DNA of 64,000 nucleotides. Source: CAYQLT01 sp964418425. GTDB taxonomy: Bacteria; Bacillota; Limnochordia; Limnochordales; Geochordaceae. The notes beneath the pieces are model-generated. The model did no database searches and was not told the origin of the DNA. It was given only the letters and a program-made list of their open reading frames with translations. The stretch is taken from the NCBI GenBank assembly GCA_964418425.1, contig CAYQLT010000005.1, forward strand, positions 1 through 64,000. The letters run 5' to 3'. A program made the position numbers and the translations under genes. Positions 52,641 to 60,454 of the stretch are shown here, piece after piece (the first letter of the stretch is position 1; the number at the start of each line of letters is the position of its first letter).

Positions 52641-53396
52641 TTGGAGTTTCGGGGAAAGAGCGCGCTGGTCACGGGGGGAGCCAGCGGCATCGGCAAGGCC
52701 ATCTGCCTGGCCTTTGCGGCGTCGGGGGCGCGGGTGGCCGTAGCCGACGTCAACGCAGAAGGTGCCCGGGCGGTGGCCGATGCGGCGAGGGCGGCGGGGG
52801 CCGAGGCGATGGCGGTGACCATGGACGTGACCCGCACAGCCAGCGTCGACGCCGGGGTGCGCCAGGTGCTGGAGGCGTGGGGCGGCATTGACGTGCTGGT
52901 GAACGCCGCGGGCTGGGACCAGATCCAGCCCTTCGTAGAGACCAGCGAGGATTTCTGGGACCGGGTCATCGCGATCAATTACCGGGGCGTGCTGGCCACC
53001 TGCCGGGCGGTTCTCCCTCACATGATGGAGCGAGGCAGCGGGGTGGTGGTCAACGTCGCTTCGGAGGCGGGCCGGGCCGGTTCTTCCGGGGAGGCGGTCT
53101 ACTCGGGGGCGAAGGGGGCCGTGATCGCGTTCAGCAAGGCGATTGCTCGGGAGATGGCCCGCCACGGCATTCGGGTGAACGTGGTGGCTCCGGGGCTGAC
53201 GGACACGCCCCTGCTTCAGGGGATGATCGCAGCCGGCAACGAGCGCCTCATCCAGGCCATCGTGCGGGCAACCCCTCTGCAGCGCCTGGCGCGCCCCGAG
53301 GAGGTGGCCGATAGCGTGCTGTTTTTGGCTTCGGAGCGGGCTTCGTTCATTACCGGCCAGACCTTGAGCGTGGGCGGGGGCCTGACCATGGTGTGA
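52641..53396 (+). CDS. SDR dehydrogenase, BadH-like (2-hydroxycyclohexanecarboxyl-CoA type)
   Basis: A 251-residue short-chain dehydrogenase with T-G-G-A-S-G-I-G-K near residue 11, catalytic Ser in V-N-V-A-S-E-A-G and Y-S-G-A-K near residue 155. The stretch A-A-G-W-D-Q-I-Q-P-F with S-S-G-E-A-V-Y and H-G-I-R-V-N-V-V-A-P-G-L-T-D-T is close to BadH of the reductive benzoate route, which oxidises the ring hydroxyl before ring cleavage. It starts with TTG at 52641 after GGGGAGGTGG. It fits between the hydratase and hydrolase steps of the neighbouring genes. Confidence 0.82.
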   Translation: MEFRGKSALVTGGASGIGKAICLAFAASGARVAVADVNAEGARAVADAARAAGAEAMAVTMDVTRTASVDAGVRQVLEAWGGIDVLVNAAGWDQIQPFVETSEDFWDRVIAINYRGVLATCRAVLPHMMERGSGVVVNVASEAGRAGSSGEAVYSGAKGAVIAFSKAIAREMARHGIRVNVVAPGLTDTPLLQGMIAAGNERLIQAIVRATPLQRLARPEEVADSVLFLASERASFITGQTLSVGGGLTMV

Positions 53397-53486
53397 GGCC
53401 GGCCGCACGGGTCCCGGGCGGCCGAGGTGGCGGGATGCCGTCACGGCGGGTCCTTGGTGCGTGTACTCCCGGCGGAAGGGATGTTC

Positions 53487-54233
53487 ATGGGGCGGCTGGA
53501 CGGGAAGGTAACCATCGTGACCGGCGCGGCCCACGGGATCGGGCTGGCGACAGCCCGCCTGTTCGCCCAGGAGGGTGCCCGGGTGGTGGCCGCGGACGTG
53601 GACGAAGAGGCGCTGGCGGCCCATTTTGGCGGTCCGGGCGTTGACGCGCTGGCTGTGCGAGTGGACGTGGCCGACCCCGAGAGCGTCTCGCGGATGGTGC
53701 GACGAGCCGTATCGGCGTTCGGCCGGGTGGACGGGGCGGTTCACTATGCGGGGATCACCCGGGACGCCTTCCACTGGGACCTGTCCCTCTCGGACTGGGA
53801 GCGGGTGCTTACCGTCAACCTGACCGGCAGCTTCCTGGTGGCCAAAGAGGTGTCCGCGGTGATGCGAGCCCAGGGGAGCGGAAGTCTGGTGCTGACGGCT
53901 TCCCGGGCGTACCTGGGCAACCTCGGCCAGGCCAACTACACGGCCGCCAAGGGGGGAGTGGTCAGCCTCACCCGAACCCTGGCGCTGGAGCTGGCCAGGT
54001 ACGGGGTGCGGGTCAACGCCCTGGCGCCCGGCTTCATCGAGACCCGAATGACCCAGACGGTACCCGACAAGGTGCGGGAGAAGGTGATCGCGGCCACGCC
54101 CCTGCGGCGGGTGGGGCGGCCGGAGGAGGTGGCCCGGGCGGCCCTGTTTTTGGTCTCCGACGAGGCGAGCTTCATCACGGGGCAGGTGCTGTTTGTGGAC
54201 GGGGGCCGAAGCGTGGGCGCGGCCCCCGCGTGA
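53487..54233 (+). CDS. SDR dehydrogenase, FabG-like
   Basis: A 248-residue short-chain dehydrogenase with T-G-A-A-H-G-I-G-L, a modified N-N-A-G motif (H-Y-A-G), the catalytic Ser in V-L-T-A-S-R-A-Y and Y-T-A-A-K. F-I-T-G-Q-V-L-F-V-D-G-G near the C-terminus is typical of 3-oxoacyl reductases and hydroxyacyl-CoA dehydrogenases. It probably oxidises or reduces a hydroxyacyl-CoA in the lower pathway. ATG 53487 is preferred over ATG 53481 because GGAAGGG ends at 53480. It is the last gene of the bzd operon before the hairpin at 54277. Confidence 0.82.
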   Translation: MGRLDGKVTIVTGAAHGIGLATARLFAQEGARVVAADVDEEALAAHFGGPGVDALAVRVDVADPESVSRMVRRAVSAFGRVDGAVHYAGITRDAFHWDLSLSDWERVLTVNLTGSFLVAKEVSAVMRAQGSGSLVLTASRAYLGNLGQANYTAAKGGVVSLTRTLALELARYGVRVNALAPGFIETRMTQTVPDKVREKVIAATPLRRVGRPEEVARAALFLVSDEASFITGQVLFVDGGRSVGAAPA

Positions 54234-54276
54234 AACGCCGCTACCGCACAGTACCCCGCCCTGCGGCTTTGGACAG

Positions 54277-54311
54277 CAGGCGGGCGACTCCGGGGAGGGG
54301 TCGCCCGCCTG
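54277..54311. terminator. Strong hairpin between convergent operons
   Basis: A perfect 12-bp stem (54277-54288 with 54300-54311, CAGGCGGGCGAC) with an 11-base loop sits between the bzd operon end (54233) and the convergent Liv operon end (54363). No T run follows, so it is a probable but non-classical bidirectional terminator. Confidence 0.6.
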
Positions 54312-54362
54312 CGCGTGTCCCGCAACGCCTATCCCGGGTGGCGGCGGCGGAACCGCCTGGCG

Positions 54363-55604
54363 TCAGTTGCCGCCGGCCAGCTTCCACCGGCCCTTCTCCA
54401 CGGTCACCACGGCCAGGGCCCGCCGGTCCAGGCCCATATGGTCCTTGGAGGATATGTTGAAGATTCCGGTGATCCCGATGATGCCCCGGCTGTTTTCGAG
54501 CTCGTCACGAAGTGCCGCCCGAAAAGCCGCCAGATCATCGGGTGCGACGCCCCGGGCGAGAACCCGCTCCAGGGCGGGGTGCAGGAGCAGCGAGGCGTCC
54601 AGCGCGTGCCCGCCGAACGTGCTGAGGGTGGATGCGCCAAAACGCTCGGTGTAGCTGCGGATGTAATCCAACAGCACGGGCTTTTGGGGATCGCTGTCCG
54701 GAAGCTGCTCGGCCACCAGGAGCTTGCCTACCGCCAGAATGGTACCCTCCACGTACGGTCCTCCCAGCTCCAGGAAGGTGGGATTGGCAACCCCGTGGCT
54801 TTGGTAGATGGGCTCCCGCAGGCCCAAATCCCGTACGTTTCTATGCGCTACGTTGGCTCCCGGGGGGATGGCCCAGATGAGCCACGCATCGGGTCGGGCA
54901 CGGGCGGCCCGGGTCACCTGGGCGGTCACGTCGGTGTCCTGCCGGTTGTACTTCTCCCAGGCCACCACCTCGATCCCCTTGGGTGGGGCGAGGCGCCGCA
55001 ACTCAGCCTCCGCACTTTGCCCGTAGGCATCCGCGAACCCCAGCCAGGCGATGCGTCGGTGGCCCCGGCGGACCATCTCGTCGGTCAGAACGTCGATGAC
55101 CAGGGCGTCGCTTTGAGGTGTCTTGAACACCCAGTAGCGGTCGGCCACCGGCTCCACGATCTGGATGGCTGCCGCCAGCGACACGTTGGGGACCCGGGCC
55201 GACTGAACCGTATCGACGATGGCCAGGCTGGCGGGGCTTGTGGTGCAGCAGATGACCGCGGCCACCTTCTCTTCCTCGATGAGGCGCTTGACGGCCAGGG
55301 TGGTCTTGGTGGGATCGGTTTCCCCATCGAAGATCAGGTACTGCACGGGCCATCCTGCCAGGCCGCCCTGCCGGTTGAGCCGGTCCTGTACCAAAAGAAA
55401 AGTATTTCGCTCCGGGATGCCCAACGAAGAAGCCCCTCCCGTGATGTCCACCACCACGCCGAGCTTGATGGGCGCACGACCGGCCGCCGCGGGCACGGCC
55501 AGCGCGGCGGCCACCAGGGCGACCCCCAGAACCGCCGCGACCCATCCCCTTGCGTGCCACCCGTTCGCACCCGGACGCTGCCTGACTGCTCCGGCCCGTT
55601 GCAT
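54363..55604 (-). CDS. livK: Liv-type ABC importer substrate-binding protein (2)
   Basis: A 413-residue periplasmic binding protein with a signal sequence (residues about 18-42, ending A-A-A-G-R). The fold opens I-K-L-G-V-V-V-D-I-T-G-G and continues L-I-F-D-G-E-T-D-P-T-K. There is a conserved A-A-V-I-C-C-T-T-S segment near residue 115. It binds an amino acid, amide or aromatic acid; the neighbouring aromatic genes make a ring-derived carboxylate likely. It is the last gene of the minus-strand livH-MG-F-K operon, opposite in order to the first Liv operon. It ends head-on towards the bzd operon. Confidence 0.85.
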   Translation of the reverse strand: MQRAGAVRQRPGANGWHARGWVAAVLGVALVAAALAVPAAAGRAPIKLGVVVDITGGASSLGIPERNTFLLVQDRLNRQGGLAGWPVQYLIFDGETDPTKTTLAVKRLIEEEKVAAVICCTTSPASLAIVDTVQSARVPNVSLAAAIQIVEPVADRYWVFKTPQSDALVIDVLTDEMVRRGHRRIAWLGFADAYGQSAEAELRRLAPPKGIEVVAWEKYNRQDTDVTAQVTRAARARPDAWLIWAIPPGANVAHRNVRDLGLREPIYQSHGVANPTFLELGGPYVEGTILAVGKLLVAEQLPDSDPQKPVLLDYIRSYTERFGASTLSTFGGHALDASLLLHPALERVLARGVAPDDLAAFRAALRDELENSRGIIGITGIFNISSKDHMGLDRRALAVVTVEKGRWKLAGGN

Positions 55605-55622
55605 GCCCTTCTTCTCCCCCCG

Positions 55623-56333
55623 TCAATGGGCCGCCCCGAGGTAGGCGGCCGATAGTTGTGGGTGGCGCAGCAAAGCTTGCGCCGTGCCCTCCAGCACCAC
55701 GTGCCCGCCCTGAAGAACGTAGGCCCGGTCGGCGGCTTGCAGCACGGGTCCTGCGTTTTGCTCCACCAGCAAGATCCCCAGGCCCTGCGTGCGCAGCTGC
55801 CCCAGCACCCGAAGGATCTCCTGCACCACCATGGGCGCCAGGCCCAGCAAGGGTTCGTCCAGAAGCAGCACCCTGGGCCTGGCCATGAGGCCCCGCCCGA
55901 TGGCCACCATCTGTTGCATGCCGCCCGAAAGGCGTCGCACCGCGTCGCGGGCCCGCTGGGGGAGGGCGGGGAAAAGCTCATAGACAAACTCCAGCTCCCG
56001 CCGAAGGCGCGAAGCCGCCTCCCGCCTGCCGTACGCGCCCAGCAGGAGGTTATCCTCCACGCTGAGCGCATCGAACAGTTGCCTGCGCTCGGGCACCAGG
56101 GCGAGCCCCATCTCTACCCTCTGTTCCACCGGCAGCCGGCTCAGAGACCGCCCGTCCAGGCTCAGCTCGCCGCGGCTTTGAACCAGGCCCATCACCGCAT
56201 GAACCAGCGTCGACTTACCCGCCCCATTGGGGCCCAAAAGCGCCACCCACTCCCCCCGGCCCACTTCCAGGCAGACGTCGTGCAGCACCGCAAGCCGCCC
56301 GTAGCCCGCAGAAAGCTTTTCAATGCGCAGCAA
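55623..56333 (-). CDS. livF: Liv-type ABC ATPase LivF (2)
   Basis: A 236-residue ATPase with Walker A G-P-N-G-A-G-K-S-T near residue 37, L-S-G-G-M-Q-Q signature and Walker B V-L-L-L-D-E-P-L-L-G-L-A. It is one of two ATPases powering the second Liv importer; the other is fused to the LivM permease upstream. It starts with TTG at 56333, overlapping the end of the fused gene by 14 bases. Confidence 0.88.
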   Translation of the reverse strand: MLRIEKLSAGYGRLAVLHDVCLEVGRGEWVALLGPNGAGKSTLVHAVMGLVQSRGELSLDGRSLSRLPVEQRVEMGLALVPERRQLFDALSVEDNLLLGAYGRREAASRLRRELEFVYELFPALPQRARDAVRRLSGGMQQMVAIGRGLMARPRVLLLDEPLLGLAPMVVQEILRVLGQLRTQGLGILLVEQNAGPVLQAADRAYVLQGGHVVLEGTAQALLRHPQLSAAYLGAAH

Positions 56334-58191
56334 AGCGGTCAGGCGAGTTCACCTCGTCTCCCAGGTAGGCGGCCTGCACCTCAGGGTTGCGCCGGATCTC
56401 GTCCGGCGATCCCTCGGCCACCACCTTGCCGTAGTGGAGCACCAGCACCCGGTCGGCGACGGAACTGACCAGCCGGACGTCGTGCTCCACCAGCAGCACC
56501 GCAATTCCCAGCGACCGAAGCAGCTTGCCCAACCACTCGCGCTCCGAGGCGGTCAGCCCGGAAGCGGGTTCGTCGACCAAAAGGATCCGGGGGCGGCCGG
56601 CCAGGGCACGTACAATCTCCACCAGGCGCTGGACGCCAAAGGGCAAGGAGGCGACCGGCGTACGAGCCCAGCGCTCCACGCCGGCCAGGCGCAGCAAGCG
56701 CAACGCCTCCTGCTCGGCCCAATGCTCCTCCTTTCGGTTCAGCCCCAGCAGGCATCGAATGAACCCCGAGCGCAGCAAGGGATGCAGGCCCATCTGCACG
56801 TTTTCCAGGACGGTGGCTTCCAGCACCAGGCGCGGGGTTTGAAAGGTGCGTCCCACCCCGCGCCGCGAGATGGCGCAGGCGCGCAGGCCGTTGAGGGTGA
56901 CACCCCCGTCGCCCCCCGAAGGGTGCAGATAGCGGATGCGGCCTTTCGTTGCCCGCAAAAGCCCGCTGATGAGGTTGAACAGGGTGGTCTTGCCGGCCCC
57001 GTTGGGTCCGATGACCGCATAGACTTCGCCGTGGCGAACCTCAAATCCCACGTCGCTCAGCGCCACAAGCCCTCCGAAGTGGTGGCTCACCCCCTCCACC
57101 TGCAGCACGGGACCAGCCTTCGAGTCGGCGGCCTCCCGGGAGGCCCCGTTGAATGCCGGTGCCTGCTTGCCGTCGGCGAAAGCAGGCGTCTCGCCGGCAC
57201 CAGCGGCCAAAGCGACCGGTTGCTGGTCGGCGACGGGCCTTGAGCGTCCCAGACGCAAAAGTCGCGGCCACAGCCCCTCCGGGAACAGGATCACCACAGC
57301 CGCCAGCAACACCCCAAAAAAGACGATCTCATACTCCGCGGAGGCCAGGCCCATCAGACGCGGCATCAAGGTCCGCAGGGCCTCCCGGAGCACGGTCAGC
57401 ACGGCAGCCCCGGCCACCGCGCCGGGAACCGACCCGATCCCCCCCACCACCGCCATCACCAGAAGCTCGATGGAAAAGCCGAAGGTGAACGCCGACGGAC
57501 TCACAAAGCGCAGGTAGTGCGCGTACAGGCTGCCGGCCAGACCTGCCAGCGCTGCGCTGAAGGCGAACACCTGGCTCTTGTACGCGGCCGGGTCGATGCC
57601 GAGGCTCTCGGCCATCACCTCGCTGCACCGGATGGCCGCAAGGCCGCGCCCGACCCGGGAGCGGACCAGGTTGGAGGCGAGCCAGGCTGCCAGGGCGGCG
57701 GCGGCCGACGTGAGGTAGTAAAACGTGGTGTCGCCGGCAAGCCGAACGCCGAACGCCTGCAGGGCGGGAATGCCGCTGAGGCCGTTGGCACCGCCGGTGA
57801 TGGAAAGCTCGCGGAAAAGCACCTCAAAGATGATGTTGAGCCCCAAGGTGGCCAGCACCAGGTGGTGGCCCCGCAGCTGCAGCACGGGAAGCCCCACCCC
57901 GTAGGCCAGCGCGGCGGCAGCCACCGGGGCGGCCAACAGGGCGAGCCAGGGATTGATCCCGAACCGCAGGCTCAAGATGGCCGACACGTAGGCGCCGACG
58001 CCGTAAAAGGTGGCCTGGCCCAACGAGACCTGACCTGCCTGGCCGGCCAGCACGGTGAGCCCGATGGCGATGAGGGCGTGCAGGGCGATGAAGACCGCGA
58101 CGGCCAGGGAGACCCGGCCGCTGAGGAGGGGGGGCAACGCCGCCCACAGCAAAAGCCCGGCGGCCACAGCCACCCATCGGCGCCCGCTCAT
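56320..58191 (-). CDS. Fused LivM permease-LivG ATPase
   Basis: A 623-residue chain. Residues 1 to about 320 are a LivM permease (G-Q-A-G-Q-V-S-L-G-Q-A-T-F-Y-G-V-G-A-Y near residue 50 and coupling loop A-I-R-C-S-E-V-M-A-E-S-L-G-I). A 45-residue flexible linker follows, then a LivG ATPase (G-P-N-G-A-G-K-T-T, L-P-F-G-V-Q-R-L signature variant, L-L-V-D-E-P-A-S-G-L-T). Permease-ATPase fusion contrasts with the LivG-LivF fusion of the first importer. The start is ATG 58191 in an ATGA overlap with livH. Confidence 0.9.
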   Translation of the reverse strand: MSGRRWVAVAAGLLLWAALPPLLSGRVSLAVAVFIALHALIAIGLTVLAGQAGQVSLGQATFYGVGAYVSAILSLRFGINPWLALLAAPVAAAALAYGVGLPVLQLRGHHLVLATLGLNIIFEVLFRELSITGGANGLSGIPALQAFGVRLAGDTTFYYLTSAAAALAAWLASNLVRSRVGRGLAAIRCSEVMAESLGIDPAAYKSQVFAFSAALAGLAGSLYAHYLRFVSPSAFTFGFSIELLVMAVVGGIGSVPGAVAGAAVLTVLREALRTLMPRLMGLASAEYEIVFFGVLLAAVVILFPEGLWPRLLRLGRSRPVADQQPVALAAGAGETPAFADGKQAPAFNGASREAADSKAGPVLQVEGVSHHFGGLVALSDVGFEVRHGEVYAVIGPNGAGKTTLFNLISGLLRATKGRIRYLHPSGGDGGVTLNGLRACAISRRGVGRTFQTPRLVLEATVLENVQMGLHPLLRSGFIRCLLGLNRKEEHWAEQEALRLLRLAGVERWARTPVASLPFGVQRLVEIVRALAGRPRILLVDEPASGLTASEREWLGKLLRSLGIAVLLVEHDVRLVSSVADRVLVLHYGKVVAEGSPDEIRRNPEVQAAYLGDEVNSPDRFAAH

Positions 58192-59084
58192 TCGGCCAGC
58201 GCCTCCTCGCCGGCCAGAACGCCGCGGCGGAAGGCCGGGATGCCGCGAGCCAGCAACACCCCGATCAGCCCCACAAACGCCACCGCGTCCCGGTACCCGG
58301 AAGACAGCAAGCCCGCGCTGAACGACTCGAACAATCCCAAGACGAGGCTACCCGCCACGGCCAGGGGGTAGCTGGTCAGGCCGCCCACCACCGCCCCCAC
58401 GAACCCCTTCAGACCCAACATCAACCCCATGTCGTAGGTGGCCAGGGTGATGGGTGCCACCAGGATCCCGCCCAGCGCGCCCAGCGCGGCGGCCAGGCCA
58501 AAGGCCAAAGCTCCCATTCGCCCGACCCGAATCCCCATCAGGCGGGCGGCCCGCGCGTTCATGGAGCACGCCCGAAGTGCCTTGCCCACCAGGGTGGTAC
58601 GGAAAAACAACCACAAGCCTCCCACCACCACCGCCAGGGAGCCGGCCACCCACAGGCTCTGGCGCTGAACCACCGCCGGCCCCAAAAACAGCGGCATCCC
58701 CGGCGTGAACACCGGCAACGCGTACGGATTGGTCCCCCAAAGGATGAGAGCGATCCCCTTGAGTACCAGGTGCGCCGCCACCGTCACGATGAGCAGGGTG
58801 ACCGGGGAGGGCCTCGGCACCGAGGCGATCCCCACCTGGTACAGCGCGATGCCCAGGCCCGTCACAAGGGCGATGGCCATCAGCGCAGCCGCCCACAGGG
58901 GCAGGCCGGCTCGCAGAAGGCTGACGGTCAGCAACGCGCCGTATACGGCGAACTCGCCCTGCGCGACGTTGACGACTTTGGTAACCGAGTAGATACAGAC
59001 CAGGCCGAGCCCCAACAGGGCGTAAATCGCCCCATTGGTTAAACCGGTTACGAAAAGCTGCAAGAGCTGCTGACCGAATGTCAT
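58188..59084 (-). CDS. livH: Liv-type ABC permease LivH (2)
   Basis: A 298-residue permease with eight or so membrane segments. The N-terminal T-N-G-A-I-Y-A-L-L-G-L-G-L-V, N-V-A-Q-G-E-F and the coupling loop N-A-R-A-A-R-L-M-G-I are typical of LivH. It is the first gene of the second Liv operon, with start ATG 59084-59082 and a promoter about 150 bases upstream (59237-59266). Confidence 0.87.
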   Translation of the reverse strand: MTFGQQLLQLFVTGLTNGAIYALLGLGLVCIYSVTKVVNVAQGEFAVYGALLTVSLLRAGLPLWAAALMAIALVTGLGIALYQVGIASVPRPSPVTLLIVTVAAHLVLKGIALILWGTNPYALPVFTPGMPLFLGPAVVQRQSLWVAGSLAVVVGGLWLFFRTTLVGKALRACSMNARAARLMGIRVGRMGALAFGLAAALGALGGILVAPITLATYDMGLMLGLKGFVGAVVGGLTSYPLAVAGSLVLGLFESFSAGLLSSGYRDAVAFVGLIGVLLARGIPAFRRGVLAGEEALAE

Positions 59085-59207
59085 GGTCTGGCTCCCATCC
59101 CGGCCGGTTACGAAGCCAGGGCGCTTTGCTCCCTGCACACCCGGGGCCTGTCGGCCCCGTAGCCAGCATCCCCAGCTCAAGCGGGAGCGCCTGGACCCAG
59201 ACCGCCC

Positions 59208-59266
59208 GATCCTGACCAAGCGCCTGCTTGGTCAGGATCATAATGGCGGCGCGTTTGGGCTGTCAA
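59208..59266 (-). promoter_or_regulatory. Second Liv operon promoter overlapped by a 14-4-14 perfect palindrome
   Basis: On the minus strand, -35 TTGACA (59266-59261), 18-base spacer and -10 TATGAT (59242-59237). The palindrome of 14-base arms around GCCT (59208-59239, core ACCAAGC-N4-GCTTGGT) overlaps the -10 box and start site, as expected for repression by a TetR-type protein. A 20-base imperfect repeat (59257-59297) partly duplicates the -35 region. The rest of 59085-59467 holds no gene. Confidence 0.8.
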
Positions 59267-59467
59267 TACGCCGCACGGGCTCTCAATACGGCGCACGTTC
59301 CGCAGGGCAGCGCAGGCAGGAAGAGCCATTTCCAAAAAGAGGATGGCCTTTCCGGAAACAAAGCTACCGTGCGCACCGTGCCAAGCCCCTTTGTGCCCTT
59401 CGCCGCGGCCCTGCGTGCCCGGGGCGACGCCCATCCCAGGGCACCCGGATTCAAGTTCGGGCCCCCC

Positions 59468-60433
59468 TCATGGCAAAAGCCCCAGCTCCCGGAAATACCT
59501 CTCGGCTCCCGGATGCAGCGGCGCGCGGCTTCCGCCCAGGGCGATCTCCAGGGAGAGGGACTGAAAGGCGGGGTCCTGCTGCAGTTTCGGGAGCGCCTGC
59601 CAGAACGCCCGGGTCAACTGGTAGACCAGCTCGGGATCCTGGTCGTCTCGCACGAACAGCACGGAGGAGAGGGCAAAGGTGCGTGCGGCCTCTGTCTGGC
59701 CCCGGTAACTGCCCGCCGGAATGGTGGTGCGGATGAGAATCCCGTCGTAAAGGGCGTTGAGGCGTTCGAAGACGTCGTCCGGGATGCTCAACAGCCGTAC
59801 GGGGGTCGTGGCCGACAGCTCCTGCAAAGGTCCGTGGCCGACGGCGTACCCGTTGCCGGTGGCATCGATGATCCGGTCCCGAAGGGCCCCGAACGTCGCG
59901 CCGGTGGGCAACTCGAAGATCCGGTAGTCCTCAAGGCGAGTGCCCAAAGCTTTAATCAGGTTTTCGTTGATATACCGGGTTGCCTGGGCCGGAGGCCCGA
60001 CGTTGAACCGCTTGCCGCGAAGATCGTCGAAGTTGAAGATATTGGAATCGGCGCGCACCACGTAATGAAACGGGGTGATGGTGAAGACGAAAAGCCGCCT
60101 CAACCGGCGCAGCTCCGGATGTCCCGCATAGCGGCCGGCTCCGGCGACGGCCGCCCCCAGGTCTTCCCCGGTGGCCATACCCACCGCGACCTCGCCCGCA
60201 GCGACCAGGATCAGGTTTTCCTGGTAGCCCGCCGTGGACTGAGCGGAAAGCCGGATCCGATCTTGCTGCTGATTGACCACCGTCGCGATGGTGGCTCCCC
60301 ATACATACGGTCCCGATCCCGTGCTGGCGGTGCCCAGCGCCCACTGAACCGGCTGCGCAGCCTTCGCCCCGCTCACCAGAACCAGCACCGCCCACGCGAC
60401 CAGCCATGCCCTGCGCATGCTATCGCCCCCCAT
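59468..60433 (-). CDS. TAXI-family TRAP substrate-binding protein
   Basis: A 321-residue extracytoplasmic protein with a signal peptide (R-R-A-W-L-V-A-W-A-V-L-V-L, ending G-A-K-A). The fold shows L-G-T-A-S-T-G-S-G-P-Y-V-W-G near the mature N-terminus and G-K-R-F-N-V-G-P-P-A-Q-A-T, typical of TAXI-type TRAP binding proteins, which carry organic acids. It is encoded after, and 21 bases from, the fused TRAP permease. ATG 60433 is used; ATG 60418, directly before the basic signal start, is an equal alternative. Confidence 0.85.
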   Translation of the reverse strand: MGGDSMRRAWLVAWAVLVLVSGAKAAQPVQWALGTASTGSGPYVWGATIATVVNQQQDRIRLSAQSTAGYQENLILVAAGEVAVGMATGEDLGAAVAGAGRYAGHPELRRLRRLFVFTITPFHYVVRADSNIFNFDDLRGKRFNVGPPAQATRYINENLIKALGTRLEDYRIFELPTGATFGALRDRIIDATGNGYAVGHGPLQELSATTPVRLLSIPDDVFERLNALYDGILIRTTIPAGSYRGQTEAARTFALSSVLFVRDDQDPELVYQLTRAFWQALPKLQQDPAFQSLSLEIALGGSRAPLHPGAERYFRELGLLP

Positions 60434-60454
60434 GCTGTTTTGGAGATTCGGGAA

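Noticed and set aside
59380..59467. Hairpin GTGCCC...GGGCAC after the TAXI gene as a terminator
   Set aside because: The stem is interrupted and no T run follows on the minus strand; too weak to list.
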